The notes: a model not told the origin generated them from the letters alone. 46,434 nucleotides of DNA from Rhizobium sp. BK418 (GCF_004341105.1 NZ_SLZK01000016.1:1-46434); one strand, 5' to 3'; positions 15,632-25,409 are shown, counted from the stretch's first letter. Numbers and translations are program-made.

Positions 15632-18600
15632 ATGTCTCTCACCATTGCCCAACGTCTCGATCGTCTAAAGGTCCGTACGGCCGAACTCGCCCACTGGCGC
15701 GACAGGCAAAGCGTCCTGATCGACGGCTGGACCTTTGACGGTAAGCCGATCGCTCATCATCAGGACTGGCCGCACCGCAAGGGGACGGTGCATTTCGCGG
15801 CATCGGTGACCGTACCGCGCGACTGGCCGATCGATGAGGTTCGCCTGCGGCTCGATCTCGGTGGCGAGAGCCTGATCACGTTGCATTATTCCGGCGGCCA
15901 GGTAGAGACGTTCGGGCTCGATCCCTACCATCAGGAGTTCCCAATCAAAGACCGGGAATTCTCTATCAGCACAGAGAGCGTCGCACGCTTTCCGTTTGGA
16001 GAGCCGAACCGGGCACCGCGACTCAACGAGGCGCGGCTGATCCGGCTGGATGAGCCGGTCCACAAACTGCACCTCCTGTTGCGGCAGATCGGCGAGGCCG
16101 CTGCCGTACTCGAAAGCCATGAGGTCGTGCCGCATCTGATCGACGCGGCCGAACGGGCGCTGCGCAGCCTCGACTGGCCATCGGATACGTCAGCCTATAT
16201 TTCGCGCACATCCGGCGCGGTGATGCAGCAAAAGATCTGGGAGTTGCCGGAACTCCAGGTAAATCCGGCCGGCCTTACCGAGGTACAGAGCGCTTCGGCA
16301 GGTGCTGCCCATGATGGACTGGTCGCACGACTGAAGGAACTCCAGGAACGCTTTCCGCCGAATGGGCAGTTGCTGCTCACCGGCCACGCCCATATCGACC
16401 TCGCCTGGCTATGGCCTTACGGCGAGACGCGCCGGAAGATGCGGCGCACCTTCAATACTGCGCTTTCGCTGATGGAGCGGTCGGACGACTTCCGCTTCAA
16501 TCAGTCGACGGCCCATTATTATGCGCAGATGGAAGAGGATGATCCCGAGCTTCTCGAGCGGATCAAGAAGAAGGTCGCCGAAGGCAAATGGGAAACCGTC
16601 GGCGGCATGTGGGTCGAACCCGACACCAACATGCCGACGGGCGAGAGCCTCGCGCGGCAGGTCCTTTACGGGCAGCGCTATTTCGAGAAAAACTTCGGCT
16701 TGCGCCATACGGTCTGCTGGCTGCCGGATTGCTTCGGCTTCTCGGGTGCCTTGCCGCAGATTTTAAAGCTCGGCGGGATCGACAGCTTCTTCACCATCAA
16801 GGTGAACTGGAGCGAGACCAATCATATCCCATCCGATCTTTTTTGGTGGAAGGGGCTCGATGAAAGCAAGGTTCTGACCCATACCTTCGACAATCCCATG
16901 CACGGCTATAATGGTTTCGTGCAGCCGGATTGCTTCGTGCCGACGTGGAAGAATTTCCGCGGCAAGACGCAGCACGACACCTCGCTGCTGGCCGTCGGCT
17001 ATGGCGACGGCGGCGGTGGCGTGACACCGGAGATGGTCGAACGCGAAGTGCAATTGCGCGACTTTCCGGCCATCCCCAGGGCGCGTTGGGGCACGGTGAA
17101 GGGATTTTACGAAAAAGCCCATCGCACGGCGACAGAAAAGGAGCTTCCGGTCTGGGATGGAGAAATCTATCTTGAACTGCACCGCGCGACGCTGACGTCG
17201 CAAAGCGGCGTCAAGCGCAAGCACCGGCAGGCCGAGCGGGCGCTTATAACGGCGGAGACGATTGCTTCGCTTGCCCATTTGCTGGGTGGCAGCAAACCAC
17301 AAAGCCTGGAAGCGGATTGGCGCGTCGTCCTGAAGAACGAGTTTCACGATATCCTGCCGGGCTCGAGCATCCGCGAAGTTTATATCGATGCCGAGCGAGA
17401 ACTCGACGGCGTCATAGGCAATGCCAGGGCTGAACAGGCCAGGGTTCTGAAGACGCTATCCACTCATCTTCCGGCGGGTGGCGTGGCCGATGCGCTGGTC
17501 GTCGTCAACCCGTCGCTCGCGCCGCGGCCACTCACCGCGAAGCTTTCCGATGGCACGGTCCTGTCGTCTGCCGATCCCGTGGCACCTCTTTCCGTGGCTG
17601 TTTTCGACCGCAAGGCGTTGAAGCCCGCCGGACTCCTGAAAGCCGATACCCACAGTCTCGAAAACGAGCATCTGTCGGTCGTCATTGGCAAGGATGGCGC
17701 CGTTTCGAGCCTTGTTCACAAAGCAACGGGTAGGGAGGCCATCGAGGGTTCGGCAAATCAGCTCTGGGTCTATCCTGCCGATAAGCCGCGCAACTGGGAT
17801 GCCTGGGACGTCGATGCCGACTATGCCGAAAAAGCTGTCCGTCTTGAGGCGCCGCAGAGCATTACGCTCGTCGAACAGGGGCCGCATCGTGCCGCGATCC
17901 GCGTCGTCCATCGATACCGGGACTCGACGGTTACCCAGCTTTACGTGCTGTGCGCCAATGCGCGCCGGCTCGATATCGAAACCACGATCGATTGGCATGA
18001 TCGGCGGACCCTCCTGAGAACCCTGAACCCGGTGGCCGTGCGGTCTCGCATCGCCACCTTCGAATGCGCCTTCGGTATCGTCGAGCGCCAGACGCACACC
18101 AACACGTCGTGGGAACAGGCGATGTTCGAGGCTGCCGCACATCGATTCGTCGATCTCAGCGAGCCGGGCTTTGGCGTTGCTCTGCTCAACAATGCCAAAT
18201 ACGGACACAGCGCTCGGGGCAATGTCATCGGCATGAGCCTCGTGCGCTCGCCAATCTATCCCGATCCGCTCGCCGACGAAGGGGAGCAGAACTTCACCTA
18301 TGCGCTGATGCCGCATGAAGGTGCCTGGCATGAAGGAGATGTCCTGCAGGAAGCGATTGATCTCAATCAGCCGCTGGTCACCGTCGAGGCGACTGGGCTT
18401 TCGGCGGGCACATTATCGCCCCTCGGTGTGCAGGGCATACCGGTTGCCATTTCGGGGCTGAAACCGGCAGAGGAGGGCGAAGGCCTTATCCTGCGGCTTT
18501 ACGAGCCTGCGGGCCGGCGCGGTCGTCTTTCAATCGCCTTGCCCTCGGGGTGGCAGGCTTCAGGACCTCTGAACATCCTAGAAGAGCCGATCGAACGTGC

Positions 18601-18658
18601 GGGACCTGCCGACATCATGCCCTTTGAAATTCGGACTTGGCGGCTGCAGCAAAACTAG
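15632..18658 (+). CDS. Alpha-mannosidase, glycoside hydrolase family 38
   Basis: A 1008-residue zinc-dependent retaining alpha-mannosidase. The catalytic domain starts at GHAHIDLAWLWPYGE, with zinc ligands His254 and Asp256. The nucleophile Asp366 lies in WLPDCFGFSG, and the last zinc ligand His572 is in NEFHDILPGSSI. A helical middle domain and C-terminal beta domains follow, as usual for bacterial GH38 of about 1000 residues. An N-terminal beta domain of about 240 residues precedes it. There is no signal peptide, so it acts in the cytoplasm on imported oligosaccharides. AGGA precedes the ATG at modest spacing. It diverges from ROK regulator 2 and shares a promoter element with the sugar ABC operon, which supports mannosides as the imported substrate. 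Confidence 0.94.
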   Translation: MSLTIAQRLDRLKVRTAELAHWRDRQSVLIDGWTFDGKPIAHHQDWPHRKGTVHFAASVTVPRDWPIDEVRLRLDLGGESLITLHYSGGQVETFGLDPYHQEFPIKDREFSISTESVARFPFGEPNRAPRLNEARLIRLDEPVHKLHLLLRQIGEAAAVLESHEVVPHLIDAAERALRSLDWPSDTSAYISRTSGAVMQQKIWELPELQVNPAGLTEVQSASAGAAHDGLVARLKELQERFPPNGQLLLTGHAHIDLAWLWPYGETRRKMRRTFNTALSLMERSDDFRFNQSTAHYYAQMEEDDPELLERIKKKVAEGKWETVGGMWVEPDTNMPTGESLARQVLYGQRYFEKNFGLRHTVCWLPDCFGFSGALPQILKLGGIDSFFTIKVNWSETNHIPSDLFWWKGLDESKVLTHTFDNPMHGYNGFVQPDCFVPTWKNFRGKTQHDTSLLAVGYGDGGGGVTPEMVEREVQLRDFPAIPRARWGTVKGFYEKAHRTATEKELPVWDGEIYLELHRATLTSQSGVKRKHRQAERALITAETIASLAHLLGGSKPQSLEADWRVVLKNEFHDILPGSSIREVYIDAERELDGVIGNARAEQARVLKTLSTHLPAGGVADALVVVNPSLAPRPLTAKLSDGTVLSSADPVAPLSVAVFDRKALKPAGLLKADTHSLENEHLSVVIGKDGAVSSLVHKATGREAIEGSANQLWVYPADKPRNWDAWDVDADYAEKAVRLEAPQSITLVEQGPHRAAIRVVHRYRDSTVTQLYVLCANARRLDIETTIDWHDRRTLLRTLNPVAVRSRIATFECAFGIVERQTHTNTSWEQAMFEAAAHRFVDLSEPGFGVALLNNAKYGHSARGNVIGMSLVRSPIYPDPLADEGEQNFTYALMPHEGAWHEGDVLQEAIDLNQPLVTVEATGLSAGTLSPLGVQGIPVAISGLKPAEEGEGLILRLYEPAGRRGRLSIALPSGWQASGPLNILEEPIERAGPADIMPFEIRTWRLQQN

Positions 18659-18705
18659 CCGCAACCATCTTTGGGACTTGTCATTACGCGTTTCGAACCC
18701 ATTGT

Positions 18706-18728
18706 CGATCGCTCGTGAGGAGCGATCG
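18706..18728. terminator. Perfect inverted repeat after the mannosidase gene
   Basis: CGATCGCTC (18706-18714) and GAGCGATCG (18720-18728) form a 9-base stem with a GTGAG loop, 47 bases after the mannosidase stop. There is no U-tract. It is a likely transcript end or 3' stabiliser; an operator for the transketolase gene downstream is the alternative. Confidence 0.5.
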
Positions 18729-18890
18729 CGGCGTGTGTGAATGTCTCAATCGAACCCGGAACGAGCCACGGTCGGCGAGATGACCATTGGATGAGGCGTT
18801 CGTGGCGAGATTTCAACATGTCGCAGTAGCCCAGTCCGCATCGGGCACTATCTTCGGTTTGTCCTTTCACCCAGACCTGAGGAAACGATC

Positions 18891-20921
18891 ATGACGGAAT
18901 CCGTGAAGTCTGTACCGGCGCCCCGCGATCAACACCTGCGCGACATGGCCAATTGCATCCGGTTTCTCTCGATGGACGCCGTCGAGAAGGCCAAGAGCGG
19001 GCATCCGGGCATGCCGATGGGCATGGCCGACATTGCTGTCGTGCTCTTTTCCGAATTTCTGAAATTCGATGCCGAAGATCCCTACTGGTTCGACCGGGAC
19101 CGTTTCCTGATCTCCAACGGTCATGGCTCGATGCTGCTCTACAGCCTGCTCTATCTGACCGGCTATCGGGACATGACGATCGACGAAATCAAGAATTTTC
19201 GCCAGATCGGCAGCAGAACGGCGGGGCACCCGGAATATCACCATGCTACGGGGATCGAAACGACCACGGGTCCGCTCGGACAGGGCATTGCCAATTCGGT
19301 CGGCTTCGCACTTGCCGAGCGCATCATGAACGCCAGGTTCGGTGACGATCTATCCAACCACTATACCTACGTGTTCCTCGGCGACGGATGCCTGATGGAA
19401 GGCATCAGCCAGGAGGCCATATCGCTGGCCGGCCATCTGAAGCTCGGCAAGCTGATCGCGTTCTGGGACAATAACTCGATATCGATCGACGGCGCGACGA
19501 GCCTGGCGGAATCCGACGATCAGCCGGCGCGGTTTCGTGCGTCGAACTGGCATGTTCAGGAAATCGACGGCCACGATACCGACGCCATCCGCAATGCGAT
19601 CGTCGAAGCCCAACGGGTCACCGATCGCCCGTCCATGATCGCGTGCAAGACCATCATCGGCTTCGGCTTTCCGACCCGCGCCGGCACGCAGAAGGCCCAT
19701 AGCGACGCCCCCGGCGAAGAGGAGATTGCCGGCGCCCGCAAGATACTCGGCTGGAATGCGCCACCTTTCGAGATTCCGTCCAACCTGTTGGAAGACTGGA
19801 GAAAGATTGGCGCGAAGGGACGCAATGCCCGAATGGCCTGGGCGGTCCGGGTCCAGACGGCGAAGGCTGACATTCGCGCTGATTTCGAACGCCGCATGAA
19901 GGGTGAACTGCCCTCGGACTGGACGAAGGCGATCGAGGCGGCAAAAGAAGAGCTTCTCTCTGCTGAAAAGGACCTTGCGACCAGGCAGGCGAGCGGGATT
20001 GTGCTCAACCATCTCGCAGAAGCGCTCCCTGAGCTCATCGGCGGATCGGCAGACCTGACGCCTTCCAACAATACGAAGGCCAAATCCATGATCGAGATCG
20101 CGCCTGGCCAATATAATGGCTCCTACATTCACTATGGCGTGCGTGAGCATGGCATGGCTGCAGCCATCAACGGGATCGCTCTTCATGGCGGGCTGATCCC
20201 CTATGGCGGCACCTTCCTGACCTTCTCCGATTATGCGCGCCCCTCCATTCGACTGGCGGCGATGATGGAGGTGCGGTCGATCTTCGTGATGACGCATGAC
20301 TCGATCGGCCTCGGCGAGGACGGCCCGACACATCAGCCGGTCGAACATCTGACGGCGCTGCGCGCCATTCCGGGCCTTGCCGTATTCCGCCCGGGAGATC
20401 CGATCGAGACGGCGGAATGCTGGCAGGCCATTCTCGACGCCCCGCGGCGGGCTGCGCTGATTGCGCTGTCCCGCCAGCCCATGCCGCTTCTGAGAAAGGA
20501 GCCGGGCTCCGAAAACCTGTCGGCAAAAGGCGGATATGTTCTCCTTGAAGCTGCGGGCGGCGAGCGTCAGCTGACGATCATGTCGACCGGGTCGGAATTG
20601 CACCTCGCCGCTGAGGCAAGAGCCAGGCTCCAGGCGGAAGGCATTCCAACTGCAGTTGTCTCCATCCCCTGCCGACTGCTGTTCGAGGCGCAGACGCCCG
20701 ACTATAAGCGCGCGGTTCTCGGGCAGGGAACGGCGCGTGTCGCGGTGGAAGCGGCCGTCCGGGACAGTTGGGACCGATATCTCGGGCTCGACGGCAGGTT
20801 CGTCGGAATGCACAGCTTCGGCGCGTCGGGCAAAATCGGCGACGTCTACGAGAAGTTCGGCATCACCACCGATGCGGTGACGAGCGCAGCAAAAGATGCG
20901 CTCCGCTCTCTGCTTCGATGA
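18891..20921 (+). CDS. tkt: Transketolase
   Basis: A 676-residue thiamine-diphosphate enzyme of the pentose phosphate pathway. It moves two-carbon units between xylulose 5-phosphate and ribose 5-phosphate or erythrose 4-phosphate. The N-terminal diphosphate/metal motif GDGCLMEG (about 164-171) with Asn194/195 is present. The SGHPGMPMG segment fits, and the pyrimidine-domain catalytic Glu lies in GVREHGMAA. The C-terminal domain is complete. The ATG at 18891 has GAGGAAACG upstream. It stands alone, not beside gap/pgk or cbb genes, so it is probably a second copy serving sugar catabolism. The link with the mannosidase region is by position only. Confidence 0.93.
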   Translation: MTESVKSVPAPRDQHLRDMANCIRFLSMDAVEKAKSGHPGMPMGMADIAVVLFSEFLKFDAEDPYWFDRDRFLISNGHGSMLLYSLLYLTGYRDMTIDEIKNFRQIGSRTAGHPEYHHATGIETTTGPLGQGIANSVGFALAERIMNARFGDDLSNHYTYVFLGDGCLMEGISQEAISLAGHLKLGKLIAFWDNNSISIDGATSLAESDDQPARFRASNWHVQEIDGHDTDAIRNAIVEAQRVTDRPSMIACKTIIGFGFPTRAGTQKAHSDAPGEEEIAGARKILGWNAPPFEIPSNLLEDWRKIGAKGRNARMAWAVRVQTAKADIRADFERRMKGELPSDWTKAIEAAKEELLSAEKDLATRQASGIVLNHLAEALPELIGGSADLTPSNNTKAKSMIEIAPGQYNGSYIHYGVREHGMAAAINGIALHGGLIPYGGTFLTFSDYARPSIRLAAMMEVRSIFVMTHDSIGLGEDGPTHQPVEHLTALRAIPGLAVFRPGDPIETAECWQAILDAPRRAALIALSRQPMPLLRKEPGSENLSAKGGYVLLEAAGGERQLTIMSTGSELHLAAEARARLQAEGIPTAVVSIPCRLLFEAQTPDYKRAVLGQGTARVAVEAAVRDSWDRYLGLDGRFVGMHSFGASGKIGDVYEKFGITTDAVTSAAKDALRSLLR

Positions 20922-21325
20922 GTGGTTGGCGATCCGCGTCCTGAAAGCAGCGTCCCGATGCTGTTTGTAAAGGCGCTCGGCCATCGGCGAGGGACGTGTC
21001 AGGCCGCCGTCATCGGCACGTTCTTCAGCAGTGGCCGAACCAATTCGCATTTCGACGGATTTGCGCGTGCCATGGACCCTCTGGGCTTTTCAGTCGAGAA
21101 AGTTTTGAGCGAAATTGCTCGCCCAGCCTTCCTTAAGGCCGATCGGCTAGCGATGCATCGCTTATGGTCGCAGCCGCCTCGCACACAGACTGGATCAATG
21201 CGGCGGCTCGAAAACCGTCATCCATGCCCTATACTTTGATCCACTTCTTCCGACAGGGTCATCGGGCGTAATAATCCTCGTGCCGATCCTTACGCGTTTC
21301 AGTTCCCGACTTTATGGAGGTTCTT
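20922..21325. other. Intergenic region with adjacent palindromes
   Basis: About 400 bases with no supported gene; short frames here lack ribosome sites and recognisable domains. AGCGATGCATCGCT (21149-21162) is a perfect 14-base palindrome, and GCCGATCGGC (21138-21147) is a 10-base one right beside it, about 165 bases before the AAA+ ATPase start. They may be regulator sites or the remains of a mosaic repeat. Confidence 0.4.
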
Positions 21326-23578
21326 GTGTCCGTCTCAGATGATCAGATACTCACATTGCAAGTTGCAAACATGAGACCGCAGGATGCGGGAACAAGCATT
21401 GCGCGCCTATCTTCGAGCGCGATGAGCAAGCTTGGTATTCGAGAGGGTGACCTCATCGAACTTATCGGCAAGCGCCATACGGCTGCGGTCGCGATGCGTC
21501 CCTATCCCGATGACGAGGGATTGAACATTGTGCGCCTCGATGGCCTGCAACGCGTAAATGCCGGAGTGACGAGCGGAGACCACATCGAAATCCGCAAAGC
21601 CGAGGCGCGTCCGGCGACGAAGGTGGTTCTGGCGCCGGCGCAGAAGAATTTGGTGCTACAGGGATCAGGTGAGGCTCTGCAGCGAACTTTCCTCCAGATG
21701 CCGATGGTTGCGGGAGACGTCGTTTCGACATCGGTGCAGCAACGAATAAGGGATCCACGGTTCAATCTTCCGGCTTACGGTCTTCAGGAAATCAGGCTCG
21801 TTGTCGTCTCGACGCAGCCTCGTGGCATCGTCCAGATGACAGAGCAGACCACAGTCGAGCTGCGTCCGCAGTTCGAGGAGCCGAAGGAGGCACGCCGCGC
21901 GGACGTCACCTACGATGATATTGGCGGTCTAGGCTCGTCCGTCGAACAGGTCCGCGAGATGGTGGAACTGCCCTTGCGCCATCCGGAGCTCTTTCAGCGC
22001 CTCGGCATCGACCCGCCGAAGGGCGTATTGCTCTACGGGCCTCCGGGAACCGGCAAGACCCTTCTTGCCCGGGCCGTCGCCAACGAGACGGAGGCCAATT
22101 TCTACCATATCGCCGGACCCGAAATCATGGGCAGCCGATACGGCGAGTCCGAGGAACGGCTGAGGCAGGTCTTCCAGGAAGCCTCGCAGAACGCTCCTTC
22201 CATAATCTTCATCGACGAGATCGACTCCATCGCGCCGAAGCGTGAACAGGTCACTGGCGAGGTCGAGCGACGTATCGTTGCCCAACTCCTGACTTTGATG
22301 GATGGGCTGGAGCCCCGGCAGAATATTGTCGTTATCGGTGCGACCAACAGGCGCGACGCGATCGATGAGGCGCTGCGGCGTCCGGGACGCTTTGATCGCG
22401 AGATTGTCATCGGCGTTCCAGACCAGAACGGGCGGCGCGAAGTCCTGGCCATCCACACCCGTGGCATGCCGCTTGCGGAAGATACCGATCTCGACGAAAT
22501 CGCCAGAACGACCTACGGTTTCGTCGGCGCGGATCTGGGGGCACTCGTTCGCGAAGCAGCGATGGATGCGTTGCGACGTGTGCTGCCGGACATCAATCTT
22601 CGGGAAGGTATTCCGAGTGAGGTTCTGGAGAAGCTGACGGTTTCGCAGGATGACTTCCTGTCGGCGATGAAGCGTATTCAACCATCGGCTCTGCGTGAGA
22701 TCATGATCCAGGCACCCAACGTGCGCTGGGAGGACGTCGGCGGACTGGACGAAGCACAGATGAAGCTGAAGGAGGGTGTGGAGCTGCCGCTGCGCGCACC
22801 GCAGTCCTTCAAGCGGATGGGCATTCGCCCCGCCAAGGGCTTCCTGCTCTTCGGGCCTCCGGGAACCGGCAAGACGCTGCTCGCAAAAGCCGTGGCGCGC
22901 GAGGCTGAAGCCAATTTCGTGGCGACGAAGTCATCCGACCTTCTGTCGAAATGGTATGGCGAATCCGAACAGCAGGTTTCGCGGCTGTTCGAGCGCGCCA
23001 GGCAGGTCGCCCCGACGGTTATCTTTATCGATGAGATCGACTCGCTTGCTCCGGCCCGTGGCGGAGGCTTGGGTGAGCCGGCGGTAACCGAACGCGTGGT
23101 CAACACGCTTCTGGCAGAGATGGATGGTCTGGAGGACATGCAGGGCGTCGTTGTCATGGCGGCGACCAACCGGCCAAATCTTCTCGATCCCGCGCTTCTG
23201 AGACCGGGCCGTTTTGACGAACTGGTCTACGTTCCGGTCCCTGATGCCAAAGCGCGGCGGAAAATCCTCGGTATCCATACGAAGAAGATGCCATTGGCTG
23301 ACAATGTCGATTTGGATGAACTCGCCGAACAGACCGTGCGCTTTACCGGGGCCGACCTTGAGGACTTGACGCGTCGCGCTGGACTCATCGCGCTGCGAAC
23401 TTCGCTCGACGCTTCCACCGTGACCAAAGAGGATTTCTCCAAGGCGCTCCAGGAAGTCCGCCCGTCCGTCACCCCGGAAATGGAGCAGGAATACGAGGAG
23501 ATGCTGCGGACGTTGCGGCAAGAAAGCCCGCAGCGACGGCAAATCGGTTTTACCCCACTGCGGCAGGCTGCGGAGTAA
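21326..23578 (+). CDS. CDC48/VAT-like AAA+ ATPase with two ATPase domains
   Basis: About 750 residues, resembling archaeal VAT and eukaryotic p97 more than the usual bacterial unfoldases. An N domain (about 1-185, double-psi barrel type with the RLSSSAMSKLGI and EGDLIELIGK regions) binds adaptors. D1 has Walker A GPPGTGKT (about 238) and Walker B FIDEIDS. D2 has the same motifs (about 510 and 568) and an aromatic pore loop SKWYGES. It should unfold or extract proteins as a hexamer. The GTG at 21326 follows GGAGG with five bases of spacing; an ATG four codons earlier contains that GGAGG, so GTG is preferred. No protease or adaptor gene is adjacent. The downstream gap holds decamer repeats. Confidence 0.9.
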   Translation: MSVSDDQILTLQVANMRPQDAGTSIARLSSSAMSKLGIREGDLIELIGKRHTAAVAMRPYPDDEGLNIVRLDGLQRVNAGVTSGDHIEIRKAEARPATKVVLAPAQKNLVLQGSGEALQRTFLQMPMVAGDVVSTSVQQRIRDPRFNLPAYGLQEIRLVVVSTQPRGIVQMTEQTTVELRPQFEEPKEARRADVTYDDIGGLGSSVEQVREMVELPLRHPELFQRLGIDPPKGVLLYGPPGTGKTLLARAVANETEANFYHIAGPEIMGSRYGESEERLRQVFQEASQNAPSIIFIDEIDSIAPKREQVTGEVERRIVAQLLTLMDGLEPRQNIVVIGATNRRDAIDEALRRPGRFDREIVIGVPDQNGRREVLAIHTRGMPLAEDTDLDEIARTTYGFVGADLGALVREAAMDALRRVLPDINLREGIPSEVLEKLTVSQDDFLSAMKRIQPSALREIMIQAPNVRWEDVGGLDEAQMKLKEGVELPLRAPQSFKRMGIRPAKGFLLFGPPGTGKTLLAKAVAREAEANFVATKSSDLLSKWYGESEQQVSRLFERARQVAPTVIFIDEIDSLAPARGGGLGEPAVTERVVNTLLAEMDGLEDMQGVVVMAATNRPNLLDPALLRPGRFDELVYVPVPDAKARRKILGIHTKKMPLADNVDLDELAEQTVRFTGADLEDLTRRAGLIALRTSLDASTVTKEDFSKALQEVRPSVTPEMEQEYEEMLRTLRQESPQRRQIGFTPLRQAAE

Positions 23579-23627
23579 AGACGATGGAGGCGGCCAAACC
23601 TCGGTTTTTATTTCCTGAAGGATGACG

Positions 23628-23889
23628 AACCCCGTCCACGGCAACCCCGTCCGGTCCTGGAACCCCGTCCATCAACGGCAGATTCTGGACGGGGTTCACA
23701 GAGGTGGAGGGTGTATGGACGGGGTAACCCCATCCGGCTTAGGCGGTTGATTCGAAATGATTATCGTCTGCTGGAGGGGGTGGACGGGGTTGTTTGCTGA
23801 AAGGTGTCGGAAACGAGTTATGCGGCTTGTAAACGGCGAAATACAGGGTGTTTCCGGAGACTCTTGGGAAATGCGTTTTAACCCCGTCC
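23628..23889. repeat. Cluster of GGACGGGGTT decamers in both orientations
   Basis: AACCCCGTCC occurs at 23628-23637, 23643-23652, 23661-23670 and 23880-23889, and GGACGGGGTT at 23687-23696 and 23782-23791. GGACGGGGTAACCCCATCC (23717-23735) joins two near-copies head to head. Copies face each other in the first 110 bases and then thin out. The cluster follows the CDC48-like gene. The rest of the gap, to 24263, shows no supported gene. Confidence 0.7.
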
Positions 23890-24263
23890 ACCACCTCCGC
23901 GCATCGTCGCCTCCAATCTCTTGGTCTGACGCGCAACCCGGTCGAGCGGACCAAGGAAGCCAGCTGTAGGCCCGGCAGCGGCTTAACTGCGAGCTTTCTC
24001 ACGCCCACGCGATCAAGTCGCGTATTGACCACTCCTTGGTGCCAGGCATTCTGGCCGGGCTGTTTCACTCAGGAAATAACGAACTTGTCTGACGAATTTT
24101 CCGGGGTCGATAATGCTGCCCGGAATCGAGTATCGGCCTCGTCTACCAGCATTTGGCACACGTGTGCATTTTCTTCGCTTCTGTCATTCCGATGTTACGC
24201 GCCGGAGTTAGCAAGTCTCAGAACTCATCTGCGGCGCGGCCTCGAGAACGAAGGGAGACAGGT

Positions 24264-25409
24264 ATGAATAGGCGCGAATTTCTGATCACCTCATCGGCGG
24301 CCGCGGGTCTTCTTGCCCTTCCGCGTTTCGCCTCGGCCGCCGCAGGCACGATCGATCTCTACAGCGGCTCGGATTCCAATATCATCGACCTCTGGAATAA
24401 CATCATCCGTCCGGCTTTCGAAAAAGCGCATCCGGAAGTCGCGCTGAAGGTGACCGATGGCGGCGACAATAACGGATTGCGCGCCATCGCCGATCGCGCT
24501 CTCGCCGCGCTGAAGACCAAGACCGATCCGCAGGCAGATCTCTTCGAATCCTTCGATCCGCGCCTTCCGGCCGGCGGTATCGATGCGGGTCTCTGGGTAA
24601 AATTCTCCGCGGAGAACGTTCCTGGCTTCGACCGCGTCAACCCCCTCGCTATCGACACGCCCTACGCGCTGCCTTATCGCGGCTCGCAGGTTCTGCTTGC
24701 CTGCGACAAGACCAAGCTCGACCCGAAGGACGCTCCTAAGACCTGGGAACAGCTGACGGCCTGGATCAAGGCCAATCCCGGCCAGTTCATCTACAACCGC
24801 CCGGACAAGGGCGGTTCGGGCGGAAATTTCGTTCGCCGTGCGATCCACGAAGCCAATGGCCGCGATCCGAAGAAGTTCAAGATCGACAATTTCAGCGCCG
24901 ACTTTGCCGAACAGTCGCTGACGCCGGCCTGGAAGATCCTCAATGATCTCGCGCCGTCACTCTATCAGAAGGGCGCCTATACCGCCGGCAACACGCAGTC
25001 GATCCAGCTTCTCGCTCAGGGCGTCGTTACCATGGCCCCGGTCTGGTCCGATCAGGTCCTGCAGGCGATCTCGCAGGGCGTTCTGCCCGAGACGACCGGC
25101 CTCGTGCAGCTCTCCGATCTCGCACTCTGCGGCGGGTTTTCTGCCATGACGATCTTCACCAACGGCGCCAACAGGGATGCTGCCCTCAAGCTCGCCGCCT
25201 TCATGCTGACGAGCGAGATGCAGGAAGCCATCATCACCGAGATTGGCGGCTTCCCGGGCGTTTCCTGGGATCACGTTTCCGAAGACCTGCGCAAGAAATA
25301 TGCCGACGTCATCCCCGCGACCATCCCGACCTTCCCGGGCGGCGACTGGGAAAAGGCGATCAACGACGGCTGGTACCGCAACGTCGCGCCCGGCATCAGC
25401 CGCACCTGA
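24264..25409 (+). CDS. ABC transporter substrate-binding protein, AfuA/ferric-type fold
   Basis: A 381-residue periplasmic binding protein. The N-terminus MNRREFLITSSAAAGLLAL carries a twin-arginine-like signal, cleaved near ASA. The mature protein (starting around GTIDLYSGSDSN) has the iron-family (class II) binding-protein pattern. The Tyr residues that hold Fe3+ in true ferric proteins are not obvious, and the nearby phosphatase points to a phosphorylated small molecule, as in AfuABC. Start: ATG 24264 with AAGGGAGA upstream; an upstream frame extension would bury the signal. It is the first gene of a tightly overlapping four-gene operon without a local regulator. Confidence 0.85.
   Translation: MNRREFLITSSAAAGLLALPRFASAAAGTIDLYSGSDSNIIDLWNNIIRPAFEKAHPEVALKVTDGGDNNGLRAIADRALAALKTKTDPQADLFESFDPRLPAGGIDAGLWVKFSAENVPGFDRVNPLAIDTPYALPYRGSQVLLACDKTKLDPKDAPKTWEQLTAWIKANPGQFIYNRPDKGGSGGNFVRRAIHEANGRDPKKFKIDNFSADFAEQSLTPAWKILNDLAPSLYQKGAYTAGNTQSIQLLAQGVVTMAPVWSDQVLQAISQGVLPETTGLVQLSDLALCGGFSAMTIFTNGANRDAALKLAAFMLTSEMQEAIITEIGGFPGVSWDHVSEDLRKKYADVIPATIPTFPGGDWEKAINDGWYRNVAPGISRT

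Noticed and set aside
20922..21239. Open frame of 105 codons after transketolase, and a minus-strand frame at 20999-21184
   Set aside because: Neither has a ribosome site or a recognisable domain, and they overlap each other on opposite strands; treated as non-coding, perhaps remnants.
23739..24068. Minus-strand frame of 109 codons in the decamer-repeat region
   Set aside because: Composition (Pro/Arg-rich) follows from the repeats, with no start signal or domain.
23970..24090. Possible transposase or integrase remnant before the AfuA-like gene
   Set aside because: A short open stretch ends in TGA without any recognisable motif; no inverted repeats or target duplications were found.
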